64,000 bases of DNA from Platerodrilus igneus (GCA_036346225.1 JARFIW010001670.1:6014001-6078000), one strand, 5' to 3'; shown: positions 32,873 through 43,547, counted from the first letter of the stretch. Translations and numbers: made by a program. The notes: generated from the sequence alone by a model not told the origin.

Positions 32873-34040
32873 GTAATGTGTTACTTTGCCGGTTCTCCCA
32901 GTAGATTCTAATGTTTGGCTCATTCCGTTTAGCCCACGTTCAATTGAGACTTTTGTTCATTAAACTCCTCTCTTAAAAGTGAATGAAAGAAAATATTATA
33001 GTGGAAAGTGTTGTTTATGAGTTTTGTTCAACAAAAAGTCGTTTTGAAAGTTGTTGTGAATAACTCTGCATAACTCAAATTTTCGTTTGATTATATGTTT
33101 ACTCGTAGAATAGAATTACAACCCAAGTATTTGGTATGTATCAAGCTTCTTCATATTTTAAGTATTATACATATAACTATTTTTTAAATTTTCGCAAGTT
33201 AACTAATTTAATCCATTAGCGCCCACTGTACCCATGTGAGTACAACTAATTGAGTGACATGCTTTTGCCATCTATCAAGAAATAGTGCAAATTTTAGTGA
33301 TTCAATCTTTATTACAAAGAAGTTGAAACAATTTTCTTTCGGACAAGTACACTTGTCGTTCAGAAATCTTATGTATTTGTTAGTTTTGTTTTGTTATTCC
33401 TTTTGAAATATTTTTTCTTGCACCGACTACTACTATTGGCGGTAAGTTTTGTTTACGCCGTTGTTTTTATAAAGAATTTAGGTATATTGGTATAAAATGA
33501 GCTTGTTAAAATACATATCTACGTAATTGTGTCAAAATGAGATAGTTATTGAGTTGTATTCCGCAGAAAAGTAAGATGTACTCAAGCGAGTACACTGGGC
33601 ATATGAAAGCAAATTTAGATTTCTTGTTTTATTACAGACATAGATTTTCATCATGCTGTTGATGTAAGACAGTTTTATGGAAGATTTGTAGGCTTACCTT
33701 CGGCTATCGAGGATATTGAAACTTCTAATTCACCATCTGAAGTTGATATAATTTTAATTGCATCAGATCCTGACGTTGTAACGGACGAAGAAGATATTCA
33801 AGATGACGATCTTGTGCCGGGGCATTTTGCATTAGCAACTGACGTTGTAGGAGAAGTAGAAGTACATTATACCTCTGACACGGATAATGAAGATGATGTG
33901 TCTTTGTTGTTTAGATTTCAAAATTTAGATAAGAAAAAAACTAAAAACCCCAAATGGACCAAAGCGTTTACCAACATTAGTATGCACAGCACAAATGGAT
34001 GTAATGAACGACTGGAAGTCTTATGGCATGACTTAGAAAC
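31770..34040 (-). repeat. Right arm of the 5.3-kb palindrome
   Basis: Inverted copy of 28,742-31,317. It is about 300 bp shorter because of many small deletions in its inner half. Landmarks: ACCGGTTAATCAATC at about 31,870 mirrors the left arm at about 31,187; the element end is at 32,862-32,872; piggyBac TTAA at 33,208-33,211. It breaks at about 34,040 in the middle of the piggyBac gene, where dispersed repeat X begins. Confidence 0.9.
33212..34040 (+). pseudogene. piggyBac 5' fragment in the right palindrome arm
   Basis: Contains the inverted end CCATTAGCGCCCAC, the 5' non-coding region and the transposase N-terminus, open from about 33,637 (DIDFHHAVDVRQFYG, then the acidic stretch and LFRFQNLDKKKTKNP). 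The amino-acid sequence is identical to the left copy as far as WHDLE. The reading frame then enters repeat X and stops at 34,080. The donor-like GCGGTAAGT (about 33,440) and acceptor-like TTATTACAG (about 33,628-33,636) are both present. Confidence 0.85.
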
Positions 34041-34265
34041 ACTTAGAAACACAAAACTAAGGCTTGGCGTCGTACTTTAAGAGTTTTTCAATCTCTATTT
34101 ATGCGTTTTTGCTAAAAGTTGGTTTGCATAAAAGATTAGCCTCTTTAATTTCGAGCAAGCGCGATGCCCAGGATGAAATATTGGAAGGTCTCTGGCTTTT
34201 CATCGTTTATAAATTGAAATCTGAAGGTACCTTACAAAGTTGCATGGTCGTTGAGGGTTTTTCAA
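34041..34265 (+). repeat. Dispersed repeat X, copy 1 (3'-truncated)
   Basis: GGCTTGGCGTCGTACTTTAA, TTTTTCAATCTCTATTTATG and GCAAGCGCGATGCC match copies at 43,548 and 56,980 in the same orientation. This copy is cut at about 34,265, where an R1-like RT fragment begins. No coding capacity is recognised, and I do not know the family. Confidence 0.8.
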
Positions 34266-34590
34266 TCAAAACTTTTCCACAAATAAACATGTCCGACGAT
34301 CAACAACTAGAAATAGCTACAACCCTTTTTCCAGACCATGCGGTCATAAAATGGAATATGCCACCGATAGACGGAGAAGTAATACCGTTATTAACTAGGA
34401 AGGAGCTGCAGGAAGCTGCCTCACAAATCAAGGATATAAAAGCTCCAGGAACAGACAGAATATCGCCCGAAATAGTAAAAGCGCTAGTCGCAGCATACAT
34501 TGAGCTGTACCTAGACGTGTTAAATAAAACACTAGTAGAAGGATCCTTCCCATAGGAGTGGAAAACGGCACGGTTGAGAAAAACGCTGAA
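34266..34590 (+). pseudogene. R1-like LINE fragment, RT N-terminal part
   Basis: Shares its sequence with 46,485-46,815. The protein has LEIATTLFPDHAVIKW, LTRKELQEAASQIK, KAPGTDRISPEIVKA and LNKTLVEGSFP, then a stop in place of the next Trp/Gln codon (34,553-34,555). This is the segment between endonuclease and RT fingers in R1-type ORF2 proteins (..GKAPGPDGI.PE.VK...). The upstream frame runs in from repeat X from 34,064, giving a chance fusion. It ends near 34,590. Confidence 0.75.
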
Positions 34591-34659
34591 ATTCCTCGAC
34601 TCTTCAAGGAATTTCGATAATAAAAAAATACTGTTCTATCAACCCTTTATACACTCATC

Positions 34660-35715
34660 ATCATCATTAGGTCTTCAGTCCTGGAACTGGTTAGACGCGT
34701 AGCATCATTGTTTCCTATTCTGAACTAACCTACAGATTTCCCTGAAATTTGCACAGTCTGCATCTATCACTATCTGATCTAGGTGAACATCTACCTCTTT
34801 TTTCCTATCTCTGCTTGTAATATATCCCATACTATTACCCAAAAATCCCTTAGAACGTATTCTGCCCTTCTATTTCTCTTATCTTTTTCACCATATATCC
34901 TTGTTTCCCTACTATTTCTATAACCTATTTGTTATTATCTTTGTCTGTCCATGCTATCGTCCTCATACATCTGAAGCACAGAATTTCAAAAGACTGCTAC
35001 CGTTTTTCTGTCTGCGTTTCAGACTGCCCGTATTTCATAGGCATACTGTGCTGTACTCCACACATATGCTTTCAACAATTTTCTTCTTGTTCTATGTTTG
35101 TTGTCTTTCCTCATAGGCGCTGTTCTTTCTTGTTAGATGTCGTTCGGTCACCTTCTATTGTTTTACAATTATATACCCTATTTCTGCGACGTTCAGTGGT
35201 TGTGAAGGGAGGTAAGCAGCCTGTGGCTGCCAAGTTCTCCCAACACTTAACCATTTACTGATTTACTATATTTTCCAATATATCTTTTCGCACATTCAAT
35301 ATTAGTTGCTGATATTTCGCAACCAACAACTAGTGTATACTAATCATCAGATTTATCCGTGCTTATTTTTTCGTCATTAGGTTTTCCGTCTCAAAACTGG
35401 TTGGACCCGTACCTGCACTTATTTATATTCTGAGCTAGCCTACATAGTTCCCTGAAATTCTCACACAGCATGTGTATACAGCTCGTTCCCCTTCTATTGT
35501 TTTCTAATTTTATGCCCTATTTCACCGAGATTCAGTGAAGGTGGTTAAGCAACCTGTGGCTACCAAGATCCCCCAACACTTAGATATTTGCCGAAATATT
35601 GGTTTTCCAGTAAATCCTTTCACACACTTAACATTATTCGAGAATGTTGCCCAACCAATTCTTGTAGTTACTTATAGTAATCATCATGTTTAAGCACAGT
35701 TATTTTCTCGTCATT
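34660..35715 (-). mobile_element. RTE-1 3'-end modules chained head to tail after copy C
   Basis: Reading right to left after copy C ends (about 35,720), the order is as follows: a 3' untranslated module (about 35,715-35,490; landmark GTGTTGGGGGATCTTGG on the minus strand); a short C-terminal end (35,480-35,370); another untranslated module (35,365-35,135); and a longer C-terminal module (35,130-34,665) ending in an (ATG)n-like tail near 34,670. All are in the same orientation. Coding remains are frameshifted. Confidence 0.75.
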
Positions 35716-35974
35716 AATTTATCCATCTTGGGATTGGCTGGATGCGTACCTCCATTGATTTCTATTCTGGGCTAGCCTACACATCTCCCTGAAATTCCTG
35801 CAGCCTACTTCTTTTACTATCTGTGTGCAGTAGTCTAACCTAGGTCTGCCTCTTCTTCTTTTTTTCTTATCTCTGCTTCTAATATATTCCGCACTATTCC
35901 CTCATGCCGTAGTATGTGGCCTATCATCCTATCTCTTCTATTTTTTACCGTTTTCCACATATTTCTTTCTTCCC

Positions 35975-37317
35975 CTACCATTTTAGTACCTCTTTGTTCC
36001 TAACTTTGTCTGTCCATGATATCTTCATCATACGTCTGTAGCACCACATTTCAAAGGCTTCTATTTTTTTCTTGTCCGCTTCTCCTACTGTCCAGGCTTC
36101 ACAGCCGTACAGTGCTGTGTTCCACACATATGTTTTAAGCAATTTTTTCCTTGTTTTTATGTTTGTTGTCTTTGAGCACAGTAGTTGCTTTTTCTTGTTA
36201 AATGTAGCACGACCTTGTGCTAATCTTTGTTTTATATCTTTTGTGCTTTTCCCATCTTGCGTTATTTGACTTCTTAGGTAGCAGTTCGTGTTACATACTT
36301 GTATTCTTGTTTTTGATTTATTTTCCCCACCTTTGCATAGTAGAACTTTAGTTTTAGTTTTGTTAATTTTCATACCGTATCTCTCTGTTAAAACCGTTTT
36401 CATTTCATTAAGAGCAGCTTCTAACTCTTCCTTGCTAGACGCTAATACCGCTATATCATCTGCAAATCTAAGCATATCAATTTTTTGTCCCTGTATAGTA
36501 ATTCCAAATGTCTTCCTGCATTTGACAGTATTCACTGCCTCTTCTATGTACAAGTTAAAAATCAATGTTCCCCTGTTTCGCCTAAACCCAAATTGGTCTT
36601 CTCCTAGTATTTCTTCCGCCCGTTTTCCATTCGTCTTTGCACAATTCTAGTTAATATTTTTGACACGTGTGCTATCAAACTTATTGTTCGAAAATTTTCA
36701 CATCTATCCGCGCCTTTCTTTTTTGGTATAGTTACTATGATGCTACGTTTGGAATCTTTGGGTATCTCACCTGTCTCATACATATAGCTTACAAGTTGGA
36801 AGAGACGTTCTGTTACTGCTTGTCCAGCGGCTTTTAGAGTTTCTGCTTGCACCTTATCTGTACCCGGCGCCTTACCATTTTTCAGACTCTTTAATGCTAA
36901 TTCAAACTCATCTCTAAGTATAGGATATTCCAAGTCATCATTTTCAATGTCTGATTCCTGTTCTAATGCAGTTAGTTCCTCTCCTGCATATAAATTCCCT
37001 ATATATTCTTGCCATCTACTCACTTTTTCTACGTTTTCTATGATGACGTTTCCTTGTGCGTCCCTCATATTTTTGCTATACGGTTTTATATCCCTAAAAT
37101 TCATTATAATTAATTTGTATGCTTCGTCTGTCTTTCCTATTTCCATCATCGTTTGTATCTCTTTGCACTTTTCATCAATCCATTGTTCTTTAGCTTTCCT
37201 GCATTTTCGAATAATTTCCCATTTTATGGCTTTGTATCTCTGTTTTCCTGTTTCGTCTGATTTATTTTGTATTTTCGTCTTTCTTCTATTAAATTCAGGA
37301 TATCCTTTATTATCCAT
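35975..37317 (-). pseudogene. RTE-1 reverse transcriptase, copy C, with palm deletion
   Basis: The first piece (37,317-36,604) holds the linker and RT fingers: KAPGTDKVQAETLKAAG, IVTIPKKKGADRCENFRTIS and SKILTRIVQRRM. The second piece (36,565-35,975) starts at IFNLYIEEAVNTVKC and contains MLRFADDIAVLAS, the catalytic FADD intact. It continues with KINKTKTKVL, the thumb, and ALYGCEAWTVGEADKKKIEAFEMWCYRRMMKISWTD-type C-terminal motifs. The motif A region between the pieces is deleted. A missing linker to the YLGSQI block (NCYLRSQI) shows a further small deletion. Confidence 0.85.
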
Positions 37318-38396
37318 GGTTTCTTATTTTCTTTTTGTGTATACCCCAGAATATCTCTGGCGGCCATGTCTAGGCTGGATTTAATGTTATTCCATTCTGT
37401 TTCTACTTCCTTAGTATCAGATATTTTCCCGATATCTTTGAGCAATTCATTTGACTTTATTTCGAATCTTTCTTGAATATCTTTATCTTTTAGTTTCTCT
37501 AAGTCCAAGTGCCTTTTTTCGTTTCTTTTTTTCACCTTCTTAAATTTAAGTGCGGCCTTCATAATTACGATGTTGTGGTCAGTATCTATATCTGCTTCTG
37601 TGTAGCTTCTACAGTCTTTTACTTGATTCCTAAACCGTTGTCTAACAAGAATGTAATCTATTTGATATCTTCCTATATCTCCTGGCATCTTCCACGTATA
37701 TCGTCTTCTAGCATGATGTTGAAATAATGTGTTTGTGATGATTAAATTGTTCTTGTCACAAAATTCTACCAGCCTATTTCCCCTGTCGTTTCTCGTGCCT
37801 AAACCAAATAAACCTACTACTGCTCCTTCCCTACCCTCGCCTACCACGGCATTAAAATCCCCCGTAATTATTAAATTTTCCTGTCCTTTTACGTATCTTA
37901 ATATGTCTTCGATATCTTTGTAGATGGCTTCTACCTCTTCGTCACTGTAGCTAGAGGTGGGCATGTATACTTGTATTATTACTGTGTTTACCGGTTTAGA
38001 TTTTAATCTAACCATAAGTACTCTTTCGTTCTTTTGTAAGTAATTTTCTACACAGCATCCCATCTTTTTCCGCATAACTATCCCCACGCCCAAATTTCCT
38101 TCCTCTGCTCCTGTATGAATTACCCTGAAGTCTCCACTCCAAAAATCCCCCGCCACTGGCCACCAAACTTCGCTGACCCCTACTATGTCTAGTGATAACC
38201 TATTCATTTCGATTTTTAGGTTCTCTAGCTTACCTACTTGCTTCATACTTCTAACATTCCACGCTCCGACTCGCAGAATGTTCCCGACTCTTATTTTTAA
38301 CTTTGCGATCGCATCCTCCGAAGTAGTCCCCTCCCGGAGATCCGACTGCGGGACTATTTTAACTCCGGAATATTTTACCCCAGAGAATGCCATCAT
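37224..38396 (-). CDS. RTE-1 endonuclease domain (CFDP2-like), open frame
   Basis: 390 codons from ATG. This is an exonuclease-endonuclease-phosphatase fold protein that would nick the target. Visible catalytic positions are N47 (GAWNVRSM), E76 (SEVWWP), D180 and N182 (GDFNA) and D273-H274 (TDHN). The closest type I know is the craniofacial development protein 2-like endonuclease of RTE/BovB LINEs. The C-terminal 100 residues are a charged, Lys/Glu-rich linker. A frameshift near 37,270 separates it from the RT, which overlaps at 37,317-36,604. In an intact element both would form one polyprotein. It lies in a LINE, not a host gene. Confidence 0.85.
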   Translation of the reverse strand: MMAFSGVKYSGVKIVPQSDLREGTTSEDAIAKLKIRVGNILRVGAWNVRSMKQVGKLENLKIEMNRLSLDIVGVSEVWWPVAGDFWSGDFRVIHTGAEEGNLGVGIVMRKKMGCCVENYLQKNERVLMVRLKSKPVNTVIIQVYMPTSSYSDEEVEAIYKDIEDILRYVKGQENLIITGDFNAVVGEGREGAVVGLFGLGTRNDRGNRLVEFCDKNNLIITNTLFQHHARRRYTWKMPGDIGRYQIDYILVRQRFRNQVKDCRSYTEADIDTDHNIVIMKAALKFKKVKKRNEKRHLDLEKLKDKDIQERFEIKSNELLKDIGKISDTKEVETEWNNIKSSLDMAARDILGYTQKENKKPWIIKDILNLIEERRKYKINQTKQENRDTKP

Positions 38397-38640
38397 TTTA
38401 TTATAATTTAGGTACGCTGTGTACTTGGGAGATAATGTGGTGGTTTCCCGTTGCCTTCCACATCGCGGTAGTGTTGTCTTAGACTGCCATACCGACCCCT
38501 ATGGTATCTGCCAATCTAAGTACCGAAAGAGCCGCTGCCCTCTTTCGGGGACCTGTCTTAGTCTGGTTCCTCACTAACGACCCTACTACTTTGGTTAGAC
38601 CTGTAGTTTGTCTCTTTCGCTCATTAGAACACGCAAGCCA

Positions 38641-39755
38641 TTTCACCTGTTCTAGTAATTTAGAACTTCGGCAAGGTGCAGGTCCATTCGAAATGGCTTT
38701 ATACACTATTCCTGAAAAAATATATAAATAATTAAACCAGGGCCATTATTTGTGGTTTTCCACCTATACACAAATAACAAAATAATGACCCATGTGCGTG
38801 GGTTTTGCTACCGATCTCAAACACACACGCGACCACTCACGCACACACTCCAACAAATACCGATAAAAGGCTGTTTCGGCTTCGTATCATCAAAATTAGA
38901 CAAAATGCGACAAATTTCAAAGTTTCTTTGCCGCTAGTTGGTTCAACCCTTACTTTTGCTTTAACTCGGCAGAGAAGCATTCTGCAGTTCTTGGTTATCC
39001 AAAAAATACGTATCCTGGTTGACTAAGTTACCGAGCGTAAACACACGCATACCTCCAGCGAACGAGCTAATGAGGTGAAGCTAAAAAACCCTACATTAGT
39101 ATTTGTAAGAAGTACGAGTGTCTTAGAGTTCGATAACATAGCCGACTAGAACACGTCATCTACCCTATAATCAAAAATGGCAATATGCTTCTCTGTTCAG
39201 TAAGGCAAGTGAAAAATGCTTAATAGCAAATCTAACAGTGAAAGCTGCAGAAATGAAACACGTCCTAAGCCTGAGGCAAATTCGAATCAGGCTATTAACA
39301 TAAAGCTATCTATTTTTCCAATTAACTAAAGTAATAATCTACCTCCAAGTTCATCAACGTTATGACGTTGAATATGCATGTTTTTGAGAACTTATTTAAT
39401 ACAAAATTTGTAACCTGATTTTAATGTTTACCTTAAAAGGAAAAGTTTATATTATTTAATGGTTATCTTACAAATAATATTACTTTTGATATTATGTAGC
39501 GGTGTTCTATGTATGTGTTATATTCCTTTCTAGCATATAGTTGCTCGTTATACGTTGCACAATTGTATTTACAGTTTTTATAAGGGTTCTTCGTGCACCG
39601 TTTAATTTTTTGCATGCAACATATTTTTAAGCTGATGTTATAGCTAACTTCAATTTGAAAATTATAAGGTGTGGCTATCAACTGACAAAACCGAAACCAT
39701 TACAGACAAACTGCGCATGCGCCAAATTGATACGACCGAGAGCTGTGTAATGCCA
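38641..39755. other. No gene recognised
   Basis: Possible upstream part of the RTE-1 leader to about 38,700, where CCATTTCACCTGTTCTAG matches the inverse of 7,500-7,530. A short ACAC-rich tract lies near 38,820-38,850, and AT-rich sequence follows. No coding similarity seen. Confidence 0.45.
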
Positions 39756-39910
39756 ACCCTTCTCTTTCGATTTCAGTTGTCGCCTCTTCCGTGTCGGCAG
39801 TGACCTTAGTTTGTATAACATCTATTTTCTGTTTTGTTAAAAAAATCGATGTCTTAAAGCAACGAGTTGTCGTGAAATTTCATCGGAAACTTAGAAAAAC
39901 CGCTACTAAA
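39756..39910 (+). pseudogene. Mariner transposase N-terminal scrap
   Basis: One frame near 39,848-39,910 reads VLKQRVVVKFHRKLRKTATK. This closely follows the start of mariner-family transposases (..L.QR..IKF..KLGKSATE), the first helix-turn-helix. The start Met is not in frame. It is cut at 39,911 by the RTE-1 3' module, so only about 20 residues remain. The preceding 90 bp may be the element's 5' untranslated part. The match is short, so confidence is moderate. Confidence 0.45.
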
Positions 39911-40690
39911 ACTTCGTCATCATTAAATCTTTAGTCCTGGAACCGGTTAGACGCGTATCTCCATTGTGTTTTATTCAGAGTTAACCTACACATTTCCCTA
40001 AAATTCCCACAGTCTGCATCTTTCACTATCTGCGTGAAATATTCCTATATCTGCTTGTAATATATCCCGCCCTATTCCCAAAAATGCCTTAAAACATATC
40101 CTCGCCTTCTATTTTTCCTATCTTTTTTTGTTTCAGACTGATATCTTTATTCCCTTACTATTTCTATAATCCCTTTGTTATTAACTTTATCTGTCTATGT
40201 TGAAGCATAACATTTAAAAAGACTTCTTCCTTTTCCTGTCTGCTTCTCCTACTGTCCCTATTTGATAGGCGTACAGTGATGTGCTCCACACATATGCTTG
40301 CAACACTCTTGTCCTTGTTTCTATGTTTGTTGACTTTGAACATAGCCGCTGCTCTTTCTTGTTAGATACAGTTCGGTTTACCTTCTATTGTTTCGTAAAT
40401 ATATACCCTATTTCATCGATATTCAGTGGATGTGAAGGGGGTTAAGCAGCTTGTGACTACCAAAATCCCCCAACACTTGAACATTTGCCGACTTAATAGT
40501 TTTCCAATAAATCCCTCTGCAAAATCAAGATTAGTTGAAAATATTGCAAAACCAACAACTCTAGTTGTTTATAATAACAATCAGGTTTAAGTGCAATTAC
40601 TTTTTGTCATTAGGGTTTCCGTCTCAGAACTGATTGGACGCGTTCCTCCACTGATTTCTATTCTGAGCACAGTTCCCCGAAACTTATTTT
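39911..40690 (-). mobile_element. RTE-1 3'-end modules, third chained locus
   Basis: Right to left: a C-terminal end (40,690-40,610), the 3' untranslated module (40,605-40,385; GTTGGGGGATTTTGGTAG on minus), then a longer C-terminal module (40,380-39,911). The order and junction match those at 10.03 kb and 35.13 kb. Frameshifted throughout. Confidence 0.75.
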
Positions 40691-40869
40691 TTATTAAAAT
40701 AAGTATATGGCAATAAATGCTAATCACGTGCGCGGGATTTTCACTTTTATTGAAAAATTAAAATAATCAGCTGTCTAAGAATTTCGATAAAACACGAGCA
40801 TTAAATAATAAATGTCTTTAGAAATAAAAAATTTACAACAAATATACATATGTTCGACCACCTGAATGC

Positions 40870-41830
40870 ATAAACGACACCGCTTCAAAAAGTTGCGTTT
40901 TAAAAACCTAAATTCCTGGCGATTTCTTCTTATTATAACTTCAGCTTGTTAAATTTTTCTACAAAGGTCTTCGTTTGCAATGTTTGTAGTAAAGACTATG
41001 TTTTTAAACACAAAAAGTAGTCAATAGGATTGAGATCTGACGATCGAGACGGCCAGTGGATAGTACCACCTCGTCCTATCCATAGACGATTAAACAGCGT
41101 TGGCCAGCATTATGTGCCGGAACACCATCGTGCTGTAACCACATCGCTCATCTAGTTGCTAAAGGCACATCGTCTAGTAGATAGCTTAATTCGTCCTCAA
41201 GAAAGTGAAGATTTATTGTGCATTTAGTCTACGTGGCATCTCAAATGGACCAACTAATGAACCATTAATTATACCTGCCCACAAATTAACACTAAAACGG
41301 TGTTGAAAACGTGATTGCCGTACAACTTTAGAGTTATCAAGTGCCCAATAGTGGAGATTATGTATATTAAAAATTCCCACCCTGTGGAAAAACGACTCAT
41401 CGCACCATAAAATTCTATCAAAGAAGTGCGTATCCTCTTGGTGTAGGCGAAGCATTTCGCGACAAAACGCTAACCTTTCCGCATAATTTTCAGGTACAGC
41501 TTGCACAGGTTGCACATGATTGGGATGTAAGTTATTTCTGCGCAACAATCTATGCACAGTAGTGTGACTGATGCCGGTAAAACAACATTGTCTTGTTTCC
41601 ACAATAGTCCAATATCATACTTATTTTCAACATGCGTAATTGTGCCATTCCTCATATCCATAGGGCGCCGCTTATCCTTTAATGGAATATTATATGAAGG
41701 TGCCTTTACACCTAAATCTTCTAACGAAGAAAATTGTTTCATCTTTTCCTGCAAGATCTCTTCTTGGTATGTCATTGATACCAGCATCACCCATATTATG
41801 ATTGCAATTGAGACGCCCACTTTTTTATGT
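40870..41830 (-). pseudogene. Mariner-superfamily transposase (DUF4817 type), duplicated copy L
   Basis: The main open piece is 41,602-41,213: GISHTTVHRLLRRNNLHPNH (second helix-turn-helix and linker), ILWCDESFFHRVGIFN (first catalytic Asp), HRFSVNLWAGIINGSLVGPF and the start of the MPRRLN block. Further left, in other frames, are WLQHDGVPAH (second Asp), W.GRGGTIHWPSRSSDLNPIDYF (third Asp) and a decayed C-terminus to about 40,870. The upstream piece (41,820-41,640) continues in another frame but is not clearly the DUF4817 domain. It is inactive. It sits inside Bel-Pao sequence. Confidence 0.8.
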
Positions 41831-42330
41831 AGTAAGTTTCGTCCAGCCTAATGCACATCGTGCGGCTATATGTTCTCCTATACTATTCATTTTTGCTGCT
41901 GTTGGCATAACAATGGTCTAGTTGTTCACACCAATCAGCATTTTCGACCCTAAACTCTGGTAAAATTTCACCTACAATCCATTTAGGTCAGTATATTGGC
42001 TACAACACAACTTATAATATAGTGCCTGTGCTGATACGCTCGAAGTCTTTACGGTTTGTACAACGTGAAATATAAGCTCTCGGCATTTTCAAACTTAGTA
42101 CTAATTCTAAGTGAGATGCACATCGATTTAGGGTTCATAGCATTTAGCTCACTTGTGAGATCTTCGTCAATGAAGGTGCCAGATGACCCTTTGTCAAGAA
42201 ATACGTCAATTTCTTTTGTAAAATCTCTATTTCTCAGTAGCACAACCATATATCCAAATTGTACGCAATTTAACCCATCACTATCGATTTGGTGCGCATA
42301 ATTTAGACCCATTAGTGCTTTTGGATCTTC
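41831..42330 (-). pseudogene. Bel-Pao polyprotein fragment, protease region (copy L)
   Basis: Open piece 42,312-42,049: YMVVLLRNRDFTKEIDVFLD followed by KGSSGTFIDEDL. This is the retroviral-type aspartic protease of Bel-Pao, but the D-S-G triad reads D-K-G. Leftwards in shifted frames, MLIGVNN and IGEHIAARCALGWT follow, equivalent to the ..LIGxDN...AxxTxLGW blocks after the protease. The mariner-type transposase interrupts it at about 41,830. The same D-K-G is in the second copy, so that change predates the duplication. Confidence 0.65.
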
Positions 42331-42346
42331 ATCAAATTTCTGATTA

Positions 42347-43547
42347 AATATTTGTTAGTAAAGATAAACACATTTTACTTATTTAATCTTGTAATTCCGT
42401 TCCGAGTCCATTATAGGGCTTTATTTATTTACCACTTCGATTTTTTCCTTTTCGTTTTTCTTTCTATCTTGGTGATCGAGTACATTCTTATCACTTTGCA
42501 GTAAGACCGCGAAATCTGTCTTTTAGCCTACAGCGTATTCGTGGCGCCTACCGAGCTCTTATCTCCTGCGTGATTTGCTTACGCCATTCTACCGCAAGCA
42601 GCTTGCCGTAAGATGAACAATTTATTTTCCATCGACCGCTACTTTATCACTTAGTCCCTTTCTACTTTCCTTTTGTTTCTATAATTTGTTCCATCTTTGA
42701 TTTCGACACCGTACTTTTAGGACATTCTCCCAGAAGTATACTTGCCAGGTTTAGCACTTTTTTTGTTGGTGAATCTAACGATAAGAACAAGATTGTTTAT
42801 TTCAATTTAGACGATGCAATTGCTCAAATTCTCCTTTTCCTTATGAGAAACCTCCATTGAAGTACTGTGATAAAATCTGTAAAGTGAACAAAAATGTGTC
42901 TTATTAACTATCTGATTTAGATTGTATATGGAGCAAGTAATAGATAAAATAAAAAGCAGAGGAAAAAAGCGTCAAAATACAAGCAGAAAAAGTTCAAGAG
43001 CTTGGTGATTCTGTAGCGTTGGTAGATATAGATAAGAAGTTAAAATAAGATATAAAAATGAAGGAAGAATTTGGTAAATATTTAGGCAAGGACATAAACA
43101 AGTCGCAATGGTAATTGCATCATGCTTAATAAAAAATTGTGTTTTAAAGTTATCCCATGTTCACAACAGAAAGTATGTTAGAACAGTAATTGGTTTCTCC
43201 ACAATCGGATAGAAAGTAGGTGGTACATAACCATCTTATTTAATTATTAGCTAGCAAATTTAAGAAGCCATTTGCTATTAAGTCTTCTAGATTAATTAGC
43301 TCTTGTCGCATAAGTTGATATAGTTTGTTAACACGGTTTATGTTAATTTAAATCACAAAAATAGAATTTTTAATTTAAGTAAATTTACATTGACGTTTGG
43401 TTTTTCTTTTTTGAACCTGTTCAAGTTTTAAAGTCCTAAATTAAATTTTCCCGCAGTTCAACTTTTTCACAAAATTATATCTTTAAACAATCTCAAAAAT
43501 TCCTATTACATTTACACAAAAACTTTCTCGTACAAAATCCGACGAAA
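42347..43547. other. No gene recognised
   Basis: AT-rich sequence with no coding similarity or terminal repeats that I can support. Confidence 0.45.

Larger units (their letters stand above)
35720..38640 (-). mobile_element. RTE-1 LINE copy C (best preserved)
   Basis: Right to left: the 5' leader (about 38,640-38,397) shares the conserved CGATGTGGAAGGCAACGGG block with copies A and B. An intact endonuclease frame (38,396-37,224) is followed by the RT N-terminal part (37,317-36,604). A deletion junction lies at about 36,563-36,575. The RT catalytic box and C-terminus follow (36,565-35,975), then the 3' end to about 35,720. The deletion removes the RT palm between the FGFRRNRGT and LIFNLYIEEA blocks, so the copy cannot retrotranspose by itself. 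It overlaps no host gene. Confidence 0.9.
40563..42346. repeat. Duplicated block, left copy
   Basis: Matches 47,103-48,544 in the same orientation. It contains the RTE-1 3' end, a mariner-type transposase and a Bel-Pao protease-region fragment. The match begins inside the RTE-1 untranslated module and ends at about 42,346 (TTCATCAA.TTTCTGATT). This copy keeps a roughly 370-bp stretch (about 41,008-41,380) missing in the right copy. Confidence 0.9.

Noticed and set aside
36072..38406. Plus-strand Ser/Leu/Phe-rich frames opposite RTE-1 copy C
   Set aside because: They are shadows of the endonuclease and RT frames on the minus strand; no motifs of their own.
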